A DNA stretch of 64,000 nucleotides from Desulfocicer vacuolatum DSM 3385 (GCF_900176365.1 NZ_FWXY01000004.1:186001-250000), one strand, 5' to 3'; positions 54,025 through 63,816 are shown, counted from the stretch's first letter. Notes: generated from the sequence alone by a model not told the origin. Numbers and translations are program-made.

Positions 54025-55278
54025 ATGAATGGAAATTTGATTGTAAAAAATGCTGCGCAAGTGGTCACCTGCAGTGGTTTTAAGGCAAAACAGGGCCCGG
54101 AAATGTCCGATCTTTCCATCATTGACAATGGTGCTGTGATTATTGAGGCGGGCAAAATTAAAGCTGTGGGGGACTCCTTTGACTTGTTAAAAGGATTTGA
54201 TACCCGGGAATTTGAGGTGATTGATGCCACAAGAAAGGCGGTGCTACCCGGGTTTGTGGATTCCCACACCCATTTTGTCTTTGGGGGATATCGTCCCGAT
54301 GAATTTGCCTGGCGCCTCCGGGGGGACAGCTATATGGATATCATGAACCGGGGGGGAGGCATTGCCAATTCTGTACAGGCCACCAGAAACGCCTCCCCAG
54401 AGGAGCTCATGCAGGTGGGGCAAAAGCGCCTGGACTCCATGCTCAGTTTCGGGGTGACCACGGTGGAGGGAAAAAGCGGATATGGCCTGGATCTGGGCAC
54501 GGAAATAAAGCAGCTTAAAGTAATGAAAGAACTTGGAAAAATCCATCCCATGGATATTATACCCACTTTCTTAGGGGCCCATGCCACCCCCCCTGAATTC
54601 AAAGGACGAACAGATCAGTTCATTGATCTTGTCATGGAGATGCTCCCTGAAATTGAAAAACAGCAGTTGGCGGAATTTTGCGATATTTTTTGTGAAAAAA
54701 ATGTTTTCTCAGTGGAACAATCCAGAAAACTGCTGTCAAGGGCCAAAGAGCTTGGCTTTAAGCTCAAGATCCATGCCGATGAGATTGTTCAGTTTGGCGG
54801 GGCAGAACTTGCCGCCGAGCTGGGGGCGGTTTCTGCGGATCACCTTCTCCAGGCATCGGATCAGGGGATAAAGGATATGGCCGGGAGCGGTGTTGTGACA
54901 ACCCTTTTGCCGGGAACCGCATTCAGTTTAAAGGAACCCTATGCCCGGGGACGATATATGATTGACAATGGATGTGCCGTGGCCCTGGCAACGGATTTAA
55001 ATCCCGGCAGCTGTTTTTCTGAATCCATTCCCCTTATTGTTGCCCTTGCCACATTGTACATGCACCTGACCCCTGAGGAGGCCATCACGGCCCTTACCAT
55101 TAACGGGGCTGCCGCTGTGGACCGTGCTGACAGAATTGGCAGTATTGATAAAGGAAAACAGGGCGATCTGGTTATTTTGGAATTTCCATCTTATCGCTTC
55201 ATTCCCTATCATGTGGGTGTTAACACCGTTGAGACGGTTATCAAAAAAGGGGATGTGGTTTTTTCCAGGAATTTATAA
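54025..55278 (+). CDS. hutI: Imidazolonepropionase
   Basis: HutI opens imidazolone-propionate to N-formimino-glutamate, the third step of histidine degradation. The 417-residue metal-dependent amidohydrolase has DSHTHFVFGGYRPDEFAWRL (first two metal histidines), GVTTVEGKSGYGLD, FLGAHATPPEF, LKIHADEIVQFGGAELAAELGAVSADHL and ALATDLNPGSCFSES with the metal aspartate. It follows hutU with GGGAGGAAAAA as ribosome-binding site. Completion of the pathway needs a formiminoglutamate enzyme that is not in the window. Confidence 0.94.
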   Translation: MNGNLIVKNAAQVVTCSGFKAKQGPEMSDLSIIDNGAVIIEAGKIKAVGDSFDLLKGFDTREFEVIDATRKAVLPGFVDSHTHFVFGGYRPDEFAWRLRGDSYMDIMNRGGGIANSVQATRNASPEELMQVGQKRLDSMLSFGVTTVEGKSGYGLDLGTEIKQLKVMKELGKIHPMDIIPTFLGAHATPPEFKGRTDQFIDLVMEMLPEIEKQQLAEFCDIFCEKNVFSVEQSRKLLSRAKELGFKLKIHADEIVQFGGAELAAELGAVSADHLLQASDQGIKDMAGSGVVTTLLPGTAFSLKEPYARGRYMIDNGCAVALATDLNPGSCFSESIPLIVALATLYMHLTPEEAITALTINGAAAVDRADRIGSIDKGKQGDLVILEFPSYRFIPYHVGVNTVETVIKKGDVVFSRNL

Positions 55279-55317
55279 GTTTTTTGGGCTCGGTTTTCTG
55301 ATCTTAGCTTTTTCGTG

Positions 55318-55371
55318 CGTTGTTGTGGGCAGAGCCGGGTCAGAATACGGCCTGCCCGCGGCAATTTTATA
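55318..55371 (+). repeat. R1 fragment (right half) of composite
   Basis: Only the right half of R1 is present (TTGTTGTGGGCAGAGCCGGG ... GGCCTGCCCGCGGCAATTTTATA). It adjoins the R2 copy that follows, giving an R1half-R2-R1 composite between hutI and the BCCT gene. Confidence 0.75.
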
Positions 55372-55375
55372 AGAA

Positions 55376-55545
55376 AAGGCAGCCTCCAAGCCAAGCTAAG
55401 GCAGAGCCGCCCCCCGATGGGTAATAGGAACCGGACAATTGAGCTGTCTACAGTTCCGGTCCGGGCCCATTGCCCATCGGGGGGCGGCGGTATAATACCA
55501 TTTGGCTCCGCGTCTACGACCCTATATTTGTTGTGTCCGAAAAGA
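55376..55545 (+). repeat. R2 repeat copy (hutI/BCCT spacer)
   Basis: This R2 reads GGCAGCCTCCAAGCC, then CCGCCCCCCGATGGGTAAT pairing with ATTGCCCATCGGGGGGCGG (one G-T type mismatch), then TTGGCTCCGCGTCTACGACC and TTGTTGTGTCCG. Flanked by R1 sequence on both sides. Confidence 0.85.
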
Positions 55546-55554
55546 CATGCCCGT

Positions 55555-55643
55555 TATATGAAATACTCCGCAACCCCGGGGAGTATTTCTAACTTTGTTG
55601 TGGGCGGAACCGAATCAGAATACGATCCGCCCGTGGCGGTTAT
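55555..55643 (+). repeat. R1 repeat copy abutting the BCCT stop codon
   Basis: Full R1: GAAATACTCCGC with GAGTATTTC, then GGGCGGAACCGAATC and GATCCGCCC, where both stem arms carry the GGCGGA/TCCGCC version instead of GGCAGA/TCTGCC. The right end GGCGGTTAT lies against the TAA of the BCCT gene on the other strand. Confidence 0.85.
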
Positions 55644-57203
55644 TTAGAAATTGAGCTTTTCGGCCTCGGGAGCAATTCCCGGCACTGTTTTTTCCTTGAG
55701 CAATGCCATGACAAGGGCCACGATACAAAGAAACATGATAATGATAAAAGGTACTGAGCCAATGATGGTGGCGGCTTTCAAACCGTTAAGACCACCTGAA
55801 AATGAAAATCCTATGGTGAGAACCCCTAAAAGCACTCCCCAGACAATGGTGAGCCGGTTGCCTGCCTTGGCATCGGAAGCATCCTGTCCTTTGGTGCAAA
55901 GCCGGGCCATGACATAGGTGGCGGAATCAGCAGATGTGATCACAAAAGAGGTGGCCAGCAAAACCCCCACAATGGACATGGGTATGCTAAGGGGCATCTG
56001 TTTTAAGGTTTCATATAAAGAGAGCTCCAGGGCCACTTTACCGATGGCTGTGCCCTGGAACAGATCCAGGTATATGCCGGTACCGCCGATGACGGTGGAA
56101 AAAACAAATGAGAACACCGCCGGTGCAAATAATACCATGAAAATAAATTCACGGATGGTACGACCGCGGGAAACCCTGGCAATGAACCCACCCACAAAGG
56201 GTGCCCAGGCGATCCAGAACGCCCAGTAAAATACAGTCCAGCCCCGGGTCCAGCCTTCATTTTCAAACAATACAGTGGAAAAGGAAAGTTTGGGCAGGTC
56301 CATTAAATAGGCACTGATCGTGGCTCCGAAATTTTTGAACAAAAATGAGGTGGGGCCAAAAATCAGAAAAAAGACAAACAAAATGAGCATAAGAACGATG
56401 TTCAGGTTGGACAGAAACTTGATGCCCCGTCCAATGCCGGTTATGGCGGAAATAACAAAGCAGATGGTGATAAAGGTGATGACAACTGCAACTGCAGCCG
56501 GGGTATTGGCAAAACCGAACAGATAGGAGAGTCCACCGGTCATCTGCATGGCCCCGGTGCCAAGACCTGTCACCACCCCAAACAGAGTGGCCCAGACGGC
56601 AAAGGTATCCACTATTTTACCGAATAGACCGTTGCAGGCCTTTTCGCCGAAAATAGGGACCAGACAGCCGGAAACAAGGGAACCCCGATTTTTACGAAAG
56701 TTAAAATAGGCAAGGCAAAGGCCCACAACCGCATAAATGGCCCAGGCATGGAAACCCCAGTGGAAAAAGTAAATTTCCTGGGCCAGCTTTGCGGCTTCTC
56801 TGGTACCGGCTTCTCCCATGGGAGGATTGGCCATGTGGCTCATGGGTTCAGCAATGGACCAGAATAACAGGCCGATGCCCATGCCTGCGGAAAACAGCAT
56901 GGAAAACCAGCTTATGGTGGAAAATTCCGGTTTTTCGTCATCTTTGCCCAACTTGATTTTCCCCAGGGGGGACATTCCCAGGGCAATGCAGAACAAAAGA
57001 AAAGCAGTGACGCCTAAAAGATAGATGGACTGCATGTAGTGACAGATGCCACCCACCATGGCGTTGCTGACTTTGGCCAGCTGTTCCGGCATGAAAAGCC
57101 CCATGACTACAAAGGGTACGGTGAGGGCGATGGTGAGGTAAAAAACCATGGGATCCACTTCTTTACCGAACAGACGTTTCAGATAATTTTGATTTTCATC
57201 CAT
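55644..57203 (-). CDS. BCCT-family betaine/carnitine/choline transporter
   Basis: This is a 519-residue sodium- or proton-coupled transporter of quaternary amines with twelve membrane segments. The BCCT signature region is GWTRGWTVFYWAFWIAWAPFVGGFIARVSRGRTIREF, with the aromatic ligand box in GWTVFYWAFW. Near the N-terminus are STISWFSMLFSAGMGIGLLFWSIAEPMSHM, also typical. No long C-terminal osmosensing tail is visible. It follows mttB on the same strand after 175 bases that hold an R4 hairpin. The likely cargo is the methylated amine used by the MttB homolog, such as glycine betaine, carnitine or proline betaine. Confidence 0.93.
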   Translation of the reverse strand: MDENQNYLKRLFGKEVDPMVFYLTIALTVPFVVMGLFMPEQLAKVSNAMVGGICHYMQSIYLLGVTAFLLFCIALGMSPLGKIKLGKDDEKPEFSTISWFSMLFSAGMGIGLLFWSIAEPMSHMANPPMGEAGTREAAKLAQEIYFFHWGFHAWAIYAVVGLCLAYFNFRKNRGSLVSGCLVPIFGEKACNGLFGKIVDTFAVWATLFGVVTGLGTGAMQMTGGLSYLFGFANTPAAVAVVITFITICFVISAITGIGRGIKFLSNLNIVLMLILFVFFLIFGPTSFLFKNFGATISAYLMDLPKLSFSTVLFENEGWTRGWTVFYWAFWIAWAPFVGGFIARVSRGRTIREFIFMVLFAPAVFSFVFSTVIGGTGIYLDLFQGTAIGKVALELSLYETLKQMPLSIPMSIVGVLLATSFVITSADSATYVMARLCTKGQDASDAKAGNRLTIVWGVLLGVLTIGFSFSGGLNGLKAATIIGSVPFIIIMFLCIVALVMALLKEKTVPGIAPEAEKLNF

Positions 57204-57293
57204 TTTTGTTTCCTTTTAAAATTGATTGTGCGGGTTTAGAACCATTTCCTGACGGGAAAACAACAAAACCTGATTATTTTAAACCGAAAAAAT

Positions 57294-57323
57294 GTAAATA
57301 TTTGGACAGTGCCCCATAATCAC
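57294..57323. repeat. R4 hairpin, copy C
   Basis: GTAAATATTTGGACAGTGCCCC then ATAATCAC: the most diverged copy, with the stem partly broken. It lies about 55 bases after the mttB stop, between mttB and the BCCT gene, where it could attenuate or process the transcript. Confidence 0.55.
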
Positions 57324-57378
57324 GTAGAAACGGCTGGATAATTTGTTGCACAACGGGGTTCCTATCACCCGCAACGGG

Positions 57379-58800
57379 TTAAGCGTTTATCTTCTTATTG
57401 ACATAGGTCTTGAGGTCCTGTTCCATAGCTGGATCCATGTCCGGTTTTTTCCAGGCATCAATGCGTTCTTTTACATGTGCGGTGGCCCGGGCAACCATAT
57501 CACCGTTGTTTTTTGCCTCCCACTCTTCATAGGTGCATTTACGTGTGATTTTGGACGGGAAAAATGCAGTGCGGCAGTGCATTGCGGTTTCAGGCTGCAT
57601 CATAAAACTGCCTCCGGGGCCCACCCGCTCAATGAGATCTGTGTTTATGACTTCATCGGTGATTTCCAGGGGAGTCACCGCCTTTTTGATCATGCCGCAT
57701 ACCTCTTCATCAATAATGAATTTTTCAAAGCTGACAGCTGCATAGGAGCCAAGAATACCACAGGCCTGGTGGATGAAATGGGTTCCGGACAGCACAGGTG
57801 TTGCCATGAGCAGGGCTGATTCAATGCCGGACTGGGCATTAATGGAAAAGGAATCAGTGAGGTTACCGCCGTACCGACAGGGCAGACCGTAATGAGCCGC
57901 CATCTGGGTTGCAATGCCCATGAGCTGGAGTGATTCGGGCCCCCCCAGGCTGACACCGCCGGTACGCATGTCCGAGGCACATGAAGTTCCTCCGCAAACA
58001 CAGGGGACACCTGGATTGATGAGTTGGGCCAGGACAATTCCGGACAGACTTTCTGCCATTTCCAAAGCAGCTGTACCGGCAATATTGATGGGGCCTGTAA
58101 TACCGGCCAGAACCATGGAGGAAATCAATAGAGCCTGGCCCTGTTGGGCAAATTCAATAAGTCCCTGGAGGGTATCGTCGGCATAGGAGAGCGGAGACAG
58201 CGGATTCACAGACACGATGGAAATCGGATGATCCAGTTCAGCTGCGGGTTTTCCAAAAACAATGGATGCCATTTCCGTGATCTCTCTGCCGTTTTCCCGG
58301 CAGCAGGGGTTGGAAACCAAAGGCATGTCCGTAAGGGTAAAGGCCGCTTCCAGCATTTTTGTGGCTGCATTTTTCGGGGTTAATTCCGCAGGAATGGCAA
58401 TGGAACCGGCTGCAAAATCCAGATAAGGGGATGTCTGGAGCAGTTTACAAAAATTTTTCTGATCCGTCAGGGTCCCGGTGCGGCGGGTGCCGTCAGGATC
58501 AATCACAAATGGGGCAGCCCATGCAGGACCAAAGGCAAAATGCTCTCCACCTATTTTGATGTTTTTTCCCGGATTTCTGGCCTGGATGATAAATTCTGAG
58601 GGAACGCTTTTAAGGGCGTTGAAAATCTGGGATTCTTCAAAAAAAACCTTTTCCCCCTCTGTTTTAAAACCATGCTTTTTAAAGATCTCAATGGCTTTGG
58701 CCTCCTTGAATGCAACCCCCACCCGGTTGAGAATACGCATGGCTGCATTGTGAATGATCTGAATCTGTTCGCCTGTTAACGGCTGTAGTCTATTTTGCAT
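57379..58800 (-). CDS. MttB-family methyltransferase without pyrrolysine
   Basis: The 473-residue protein belongs to the trimethylamine methyltransferase (MttB/COG5598) family, which passes a methyl group from a methylamine to a corrinoid protein. Marks are IHNAAMRILNRVGVAF, FGPAWAAPFVIDPDGTRRTGTLTD, NPLSPLSYADDTLQGLIEFA and the glycine-rich GGTSCASDMRTGGVSLGGPESLQLMGIATQMAAHYGLPCRYGG. The frame has no internal TAG and ends with TAA, so it is the non-pyrrolysine type, related to MtgB, MtcB and MtpB that demethylate betaines. I use the ATG with AAGGGAGC upstream. A sigma-54 promoter and the BCCT gene frame it. No corrinoid protein gene is in the window. Confidence 0.92.
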   Translation of the reverse strand: MQNRLQPLTGEQIQIIHNAAMRILNRVGVAFKEAKAIEIFKKHGFKTEGEKVFFEESQIFNALKSVPSEFIIQARNPGKNIKIGGEHFAFGPAWAAPFVIDPDGTRRTGTLTDQKNFCKLLQTSPYLDFAAGSIAIPAELTPKNAATKMLEAAFTLTDMPLVSNPCCRENGREITEMASIVFGKPAAELDHPISIVSVNPLSPLSYADDTLQGLIEFAQQGQALLISSMVLAGITGPINIAGTAALEMAESLSGIVLAQLINPGVPCVCGGTSCASDMRTGGVSLGGPESLQLMGIATQMAAHYGLPCRYGGNLTDSFSINAQSGIESALLMATPVLSGTHFIHQACGILGSYAAVSFEKFIIDEEVCGMIKKAVTPLEITDEVINTDLIERVGPGGSFMMQPETAMHCRTAFFPSKITRKCTYEEWEAKNNGDMVARATAHVKERIDAWKKPDMDPAMEQDLKTYVNKKINA

Positions 58801-58921
58801 GGGCTGCTCCCTTAAAATGATTTTTTTGATATTAAACAGCAGTGTCACATCAGACACCGCCTTGAAATTCTTTGTTTTCCCTGGATTTTTTACCCTGTGG
58901 GGAACAATGGATATTTTGTTT

Positions 58922-58938
58922 AGCAATAGGTGTGCCAG
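58922..58938 (-). promoter_or_regulatory. Sigma-54 (-24/-12) promoter of mttB
   Basis: On the minus strand the sequence is CTGGCACACCTATTGCT, which matches TGGCAC-N5-TTGC with correct spacing and no mismatch in the core. The expected transcript start is near 58912, leaving a leader of about 110 bases before the mttB ATG. The neighbouring response regulator is a sigma-54 activator. Confidence 0.85.
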
Positions 58939-59109
58939 ATAAAATGTTTGTTTTAATATCTTTTTATTTTAAATGCTTATCTTTTTGTTGTAAAAGGATG
59001 ACATGGGGTTGATGTGGAAGGAAAAATAATAAATTTCTTAAATCAGGGGCTGTATTTTAAGAAAATTATCATATTCTAATTCTGGATGTTTGGTGGGGAT
59101 GGGGGCAGG

Positions 59110-59125
59110 CTGGCATCTTTGTTGT
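59110..59125 (+). promoter_or_regulatory. Weak sigma-54 promoter candidate for the kinase-regulator operon
   Basis: CTGGCATCTTTGTTGT has GG and the -12 G in the right register but TTGT for TTGC and T for C after TGGCA. It is about 315 bases before the kinase start. Autoregulation would be reasonable, but the match is poor. Confidence 0.25.
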
Positions 59126-59324
59126 GTTTGTGAGCATCTGTATTATGTTCAGTTGGTTATCAAAAGTGATGACAACACAATCCAGATTCCTTTTATCAAT
59201 TTTTAGTTTAAATATAGATTGTGGTATGATTATTGATTGTGAGAATGTTTCACAGGATTGTTTTTTGTACGAGAAGGCAGGCTTAAATCATAGACAGCAG
59301 AGCACCCGACGGCTGCCGGCCTGC

Positions 59325-59406
59325 GCAAATCATATTCTGATCCGGCCCTGCCCACAACGAAAAATGATACTCCAACAATTACAGGTCGTTGGATGGAGTG
59401 TCATAT
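59325..59406 (-). repeat. R1b repeat variant upstream of the sensor kinase
   Basis: In minus orientation it reads ACTCCATCCAACGACC ... TTGTTGGAGT followed by TTCGTTGTGGGCAGGGCCGG and ATCAGAATATGA. The left hairpin is the R1b type seen at 20161-20256. The right stem is replaced by unrelated sequence. It ends about 33 bases before the kinase start. Confidence 0.65.
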
Positions 59407-59438
59407 AAAAAAAATAATAACAATGATTTTCAAATTAA

Positions 59439-61964
59439 ATGAATAAATTTTTTAAAACAATATGCACTGGAATGCTCTTTTTATGGGCGGGATTATTCCT
59501 GTGCACCGGGTTGAACGCTGCAGTTCCAGATTTGACACCGGAAGAAAACCTATGGCTGATCACCCACGATCGCAAGGTTCGTCTGGCCCATACCCCGGAC
59601 TGGCCCCCCATGGATTTTCTGGGACAAGACGGTACCCCTTCGGGCATGGTGGCTGATTATATCCGTTTGATTGAAAAAAAGCTGAACTTCAGATTTAAAA
59701 TCGTCCGGGTTAATTCCTGGGATCAAATGCTTGAAATGGCAAAAGATGGAACCATTGATGTCATCAGCGCCGGCCAGGAAACCCGTGGGCGCAGGGAGTT
59801 CATGAGCTGGTCCACGCCGTTTCTAAATCTCAAAACCACTATTATTGTCAAAAAACAGCACAGGGGTGAACTCACCCTTGAAAAGATGAAGGGAATGAAA
59901 ATAGGTGTTGTCCACCAGTATGCAGTGGGCGAGTTTATCCGGGAATTTTATCCCCAGCTCACCATGATTGATGTGCCAAGTTCCGTAAAAGGCATTCGCA
60001 TGGTATGCTTTGGAGAACTGGATGCCATGATCACTGAATTGCCCAATGCCCTCCATATTATTGAAATGGAAAAAATTCCCAATCTTCACCTGGGAGGAGA
60101 TACCGGCTTTAAACTTCACCATGGCATGGGCATCCGAAAGGACTGGCCCCTTTTTAGCACCATCATTGAAAAAGCCCTGGCCACGGTCACTGAAGAGGAA
60201 CACAAGAACATATACAATAGGTGGATGCGGCTGGGTACCCCGGTTTTTTATCAGACCCGGGCTTTCTGGTACACCATGCTGGGGGTGGCTGGAGTGGCCT
60301 TTTTTCTCATCGGCTCTGTCCTGATTTGGAATATGCAGTTAAAACGTCAGGTACACCAGCGCACCGAGGCCCTTCGGATCAACGAGGTGGGGCTTGAAGC
60401 CTTGCTGGCTCTGAATGAAAGACCCCATGGTTCCATACGGGAGATCATTGAATTTGCATTTCAACAGATGTTGGAATTGACCCAAAGCCGCTTTGGATAC
60501 CTTGCCCTGGAGGATCAAGACGGCATCACCTATGTTGTGGATCACAGCCTTCCTGATGCCGGTCGACAATTCAGGGTTTTGAATCACGGAGGTGGTTTCA
60601 GTGGCGAAACAAAAGGATTCTGGGGAGAAGCCGTTAATCGTCGCAAGCCTATGATATCCAATGATTACCTTCGGTCAAACCCCCAATTAAAAGGGATACC
60701 TGCGGCCCACAAGAAGATTGTCCGCTATATGAACGTGCCTATTTTTAACCGGGGAGAAATAGTAGTGGTGGCCGGTATGGGGAACAAGGAAAGCGATTAT
60801 ACTTTGTCTGACCTTCGTCAGCTGAGCCTTCTGGCCCATGGGATGTGGCGTATGATTCAGCGTAAAAAAGCTGAATACGCCATGCAGAAAAGTGAAAAAA
60901 GATTTCATGATCTGCTGGAATATTCTCCCAACGGCATCGCCATCGTTCAGAACAATAAAGTTGTGTATGAGAACACCATCCAGCGAGAATTGATGGGAGA
61001 TCTCAATTTCCTGAATCCAGGTAGAACCCCCAGATTTCACCAGGATGATCTGGCCGGAGTCCAGGCGTTTTTCCGGCAAATTACAAAGGATGAACTGAAG
61101 CAATCTGAAGTGGCATTTCGTTTTTACGGCAAAGCCGCTGATGAATCCCGGTATCCCCCCACCTGGGTTACCTGCATTGCCACCCCCATTGATTATAATG
61201 ACCATGCAGCTTATCTGCTCATTTTCATTGATATGACCGAAGCCAAAAATCTGGAACATCTGCTCATTATTCAGGACAAGATGGCCTCACTGGGGCATGT
61301 GTCCGCCGGGATTGCTCATGAAATAAGAAATCCTTTGTCCGGTATCAACATTTATCTTGGCACCATTGAAAAATATTTCAGAAATCCGGATAAAGCAGAT
61401 AAAATAGATGCCTCCATCCAGGCTGTAAGATCCGCTTCGGGCAAAATAGAATCTGTGATCAAGCGGGTGATGAATTTTGCCAAACCCACGGAACCCAGAT
61501 TTGCCTTTATCCATATCAATGAACCGGTGCGGGAGGCAATCAAATTGACGAATTTTTCTTTGAATAAAAAAGGGATAAACATCACCCAGAACCTCGATGA
61601 TGAGCTTCCCCGCTGCCATGCAGAGCCCCATCTCATCGAAGAGGTGATGCTGAACCTTATCAACAATGCCGCCGATGCCCTTTCCCAGGTTCGCGATGGC
61701 GGTGAAATTACGATTTCAAGCCATTCCACCGGGGAGAGCATAGTGATTCAGGTGGCAGACAACGGGCCGGGCATTCCCCGGGATTTACGGGAAAAAATAT
61801 TTGATCCTTTTTTTACCACAAAAGCACACAGCACCGGTATTGGCTTGAGCCTGTGCCACCGCATCGTTACAGATCACAAGGGCAGGCTGGAGCTGAAGCA
61901 CTCCAGTCGGGATGGCGCGGCATTTATCATTAAATTGCCGGTGTCCCCTTCCGGGGCCCGGTAG
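59439..61964 (+). CDS. Sensor histidine kinase with periplasmic SBP3 domain (SBP3-TM-GAF-PAS-HisKA-HATPase)
   Basis: The 841-residue membrane kinase has a signal segment (residues 7-28) and an SBP_bac_3 ligand domain (about 45-265, with [32 protein letters not shown]). One membrane span follows ([22 protein letters not shown], about 272-293), then GAF (about 325-480), PAS (about 490-610), HisKA with [17 protein letters not shown], and HATPase_c ([30 protein letters not shown]). It should bind a periplasmic solute directly. It forms an operon with the sigma-54 activator 64 bases downstream and diverges from mttB-BCCT, so a methylated amine is a plausible ligand. The ATG has no obvious ribosome-binding site. 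Confidence 0.92.
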   Translation: MNKFFKTICTGMLFLWAGLFLCTGLNAAVPDLTPEENLWLITHDRKVRLAHTPDWPPMDFLGQDGTPSGMVADYIRLIEKKLNFRFKIVRVNSWDQMLEMAKDGTIDVISAGQETRGRREFMSWSTPFLNLKTTIIVKKQHRGELTLEKMKGMKIGVVHQYAVGEFIREFYPQLTMIDVPSSVKGIRMVCFGELDAMITELPNALHIIEMEKIPNLHLGGDTGFKLHHGMGIRKDWPLFSTIIEKALATVTEEEHKNIYNRWMRLGTPVFYQTRAFWYTMLGVAGVAFFLIGSVLIWNMQLKRQVHQRTEALRINEVGLEALLALNERPHGSIREIIEFAFQQMLELTQSRFGYLALEDQDGITYVVDHSLPDAGRQFRVLNHGGGFSGETKGFWGEAVNRRKPMISNDYLRSNPQLKGIPAAHKKIVRYMNVPIFNRGEIVVVAGMGNKESDYTLSDLRQLSLLAHGMWRMIQRKKAEYAMQKSEKRFHDLLEYSPNGIAIVQNNKVVYENTIQRELMGDLNFLNPGRTPRFHQDDLAGVQAFFRQITKDELKQSEVAFRFYGKAADESRYPPTWVTCIATPIDYNDHAAYLLIFIDMTEAKNLEHLLIIQDKMASLGHVSAGIAHEIRNPLSGINIYLGTIEKYFRNPDKADKIDASIQAVRSASGKIESVIKRVMNFAKPTEPRFAFIHINEPVREAIKLTNFSLNKKGINITQNLDDELPRCHAEPHLIEEVMLNLINNAADALSQVRDGGEITISSHSTGESIVIQVADNGPGIPRDLREKIFDPFFTTKAHSTGIGLSLCHRIVTDHKGRLELKHSSRDGAAFIIKLPVSPSGAR

Positions 61965-62028
61965 AGGGTTCACATTAAGGGGGGGACCTTTTTCATAACC
62001 GGTAGTACAAATTCCTTAAGGAAATATC

Positions 62029-63423
62029 ATGACTGATTATACCCTGTTTATTGTGGATGATGAACAAACCATCCGGGAAGGCATTACTGCATACCTGGAA
62101 GAAGAATATACCCTTTATTCCTACATAACTGCCGAGGATGCGTTGGATGATCTTGTCCGCCGTTCACCTGATCTGGTGCTGCTGGATATTGGGCTGCCGG
62201 GAATGAACGGTATTGAAGCTCTTGAGCGGTTCAGGGAAATACGTTCTGATTTGCTGGTGATAATGATTACAGCCTATGAGGATGTCAACTCCGTCATACA
62301 GTGCATGAAAAAGGGTGCCTACGACTATATTGTCAAGCCCATTCAGATGGAAGGGCTGGATGTCACCATCAGAAATGCCCTGGAAACCATCCGTCTTAAA
62401 AAAGAAATTAAACAACTCCAGGAAAAACAGATTCGCAAAAATATGCCCTGTTTTATCGGTGAAAGCCAGGTCATCCACGACATCATGGATTACATTGAGC
62501 GGGTGGCCAAAAGCCCTGACACACCTGTGCTCATCCTGGGGGAAACCGGCACCGGCAAAGAATTGATCGCTTCCTCCATTCATCACAGAAGCCCCAATTT
62601 TCAAGGGCCTTTTATTACGGTTAACTGCGCCGCCATCCCCAGGGATCTCATTGAAAGCGAACTGTTCGGCTATGAAAAAGGGGCTTTCAGCGGTGCGGCG
62701 GCCAACGGTAAAAAAGGGCTTATTGAAATGGCAGACAAAGGCACTCTATTCTTGGATGAAGTGGGTGATCTCAATCTGGAGGCCCAGGCCAAGCTGCTTC
62801 GGTTCATGGAAAACGGTGAATTCTATAAAGTGGGTGGTACGGAAAAACGCCATGTCACGGCCCGCATTGTATCGGCCACCAACAAAAATCTGGAAGAAAT
62901 GATCGAAAATGAGAAATACCGTAGTGATCTTTACTACCGTATTTCGGTGATCAAAATTCAGGTTCCATCATTGAACGAACGGGGGGGAGACGTATTAATT
63001 TTTGCCCGGTACTTTCTCCAGATGTTTAATGTTAAATTTGGCCGTGACCTCACCGGTATCAACAAGACAGCCAGGGTGATGCTGGAACGCTTTCAATGGA
63101 AAGGCAATGTCCGGGAGCTGAAAAATATGATGGAACGTGGGGTTCTCATGGCCAACGGACCGGAACTCACTCCAGAGGATCTGGGGTTGAGGGATCGAGG
63201 CGTCCCCGGGGGGAAAGATGAACCATTGGCGTTGCTCCCCCTTTCCCCGGAGGGTGTGGATTTAAACGCCATGAGATCATACATGGATAAATTTTACTTT
63301 TCCCAGGCCATGGAACTTGCCCAGGGTAATGAGACAAAGGCAGCCAGACTGCTGAAACTCAAGCACCATGCGTTCAGGTATCAATACAAAAAAAATATTA
63401 ATGATCAAGAGCACTTGGATTGA
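62029..63423 (+). CDS. Sigma-54-dependent response regulator (NtrC family)
   Basis: The 464-residue activator has a receiver (about 1-120, phospho-acceptor D53 in LLDIGLPGMNG, lysine in IVKPIQ). The AAA+ domain has Walker A GETGTGKE at 171-178, the sigma-54 contact loop GAFSGA at 218-223 (Ser where most have Thr), and Walker B LFLDEVGDL at 240-248. It ends in a Fis-type helix-turn-helix (AMELAQGNETKAARLLKLKHHAFRYQYKK). AAGGAAATATC precedes the ATG. The kinase gene is just upstream. The near-perfect sigma-54 promoter of the divergent mttB gene is its most likely target. Confidence 0.93.
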   Translation: MTDYTLFIVDDEQTIREGITAYLEEEYTLYSYITAEDALDDLVRRSPDLVLLDIGLPGMNGIEALERFREIRSDLLVIMITAYEDVNSVIQCMKKGAYDYIVKPIQMEGLDVTIRNALETIRLKKEIKQLQEKQIRKNMPCFIGESQVIHDIMDYIERVAKSPDTPVLILGETGTGKELIASSIHHRSPNFQGPFITVNCAAIPRDLIESELFGYEKGAFSGAAANGKKGLIEMADKGTLFLDEVGDLNLEAQAKLLRFMENGEFYKVGGTEKRHVTARIVSATNKNLEEMIENEKYRSDLYYRISVIKIQVPSLNERGGDVLIFARYFLQMFNVKFGRDLTGINKTARVMLERFQWKGNVRELKNMMERGVLMANGPELTPEDLGLRDRGVPGGKDEPLALLPLSPEGVDLNAMRSYMDKFYFSQAMELAQGNETKAARLLKLKHHAFRYQYKKNINDQEHLD

Positions 63424-63816
63424 TAACCAAGGAGAAGTGCCCATGTTGTGACTAAATTCGGCAGGTGAATGCAATGATGGACGAGATACTTGAAACAATT
63501 AGAATTCTGTTGATTAACTTGTCATTTAATTGCTGGGGGCGATTATCTCCATATTATTACATGCTCCATTTTATCCTTGGGGTTTGATTCCAGGCTTGGG
63601 CATTTTAACAACGTACATACGATAGCAAATAAGTATTGAATAAGTCCACAACTATTCAGGTGTTTACATTTGATCTGTAATTCATTTGCCGGAAGCAGGG
63701 CACGAGATGGCAAATATCCAAGAAAGTTTGATGGCATGGCCATGTATCCATCATCAATATCCATTTAACTCGACCATTGATCTTAAGATATGATATGGTT
63801 CTTTTTAATTTTTTTT
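63424..63816. other. Intergenic, no supported gene
   Basis: The 390 bases after the response regulator hold short open frames without ribosome-binding sites or family character. No terminator with a clear T-run is visible close to the stop. The stretch ends in a T-rich run before the R1 pair. Confidence 0.45.

Larger units (their letters stand above)
58801..59438. promoter_or_regulatory. Divergent control region mttB / sensor kinase
   Basis: This 638-base region carries the strong sigma-54 promoter of mttB near its left end, a weaker -24/-12 candidate facing the kinase gene, AT-rich stretches suited to activator binding, and an R1b repeat near the right end. I see no small gene. Confidence 0.6.

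Noticed and set aside
57204-57240. Sigma-54 promoter just upstream of the BCCT gene
   Set aside because: A GG-N10-GC pair exists on the minus strand, but the flanking bases (GGTTCT, CGCA) do not fit; cotranscription with mttB is simpler.
57379-58800. Pyrrolysine in the MttB homolog
   Set aside because: There is no in-frame TAG, and the terminal stop is TAA, so pyrrolysine decoding does not apply.
63543-63764. Minus-strand frame of 73 codons after the response regulator
   Set aside because: No start signal or recognisable domain; stretches of unusual composition only.
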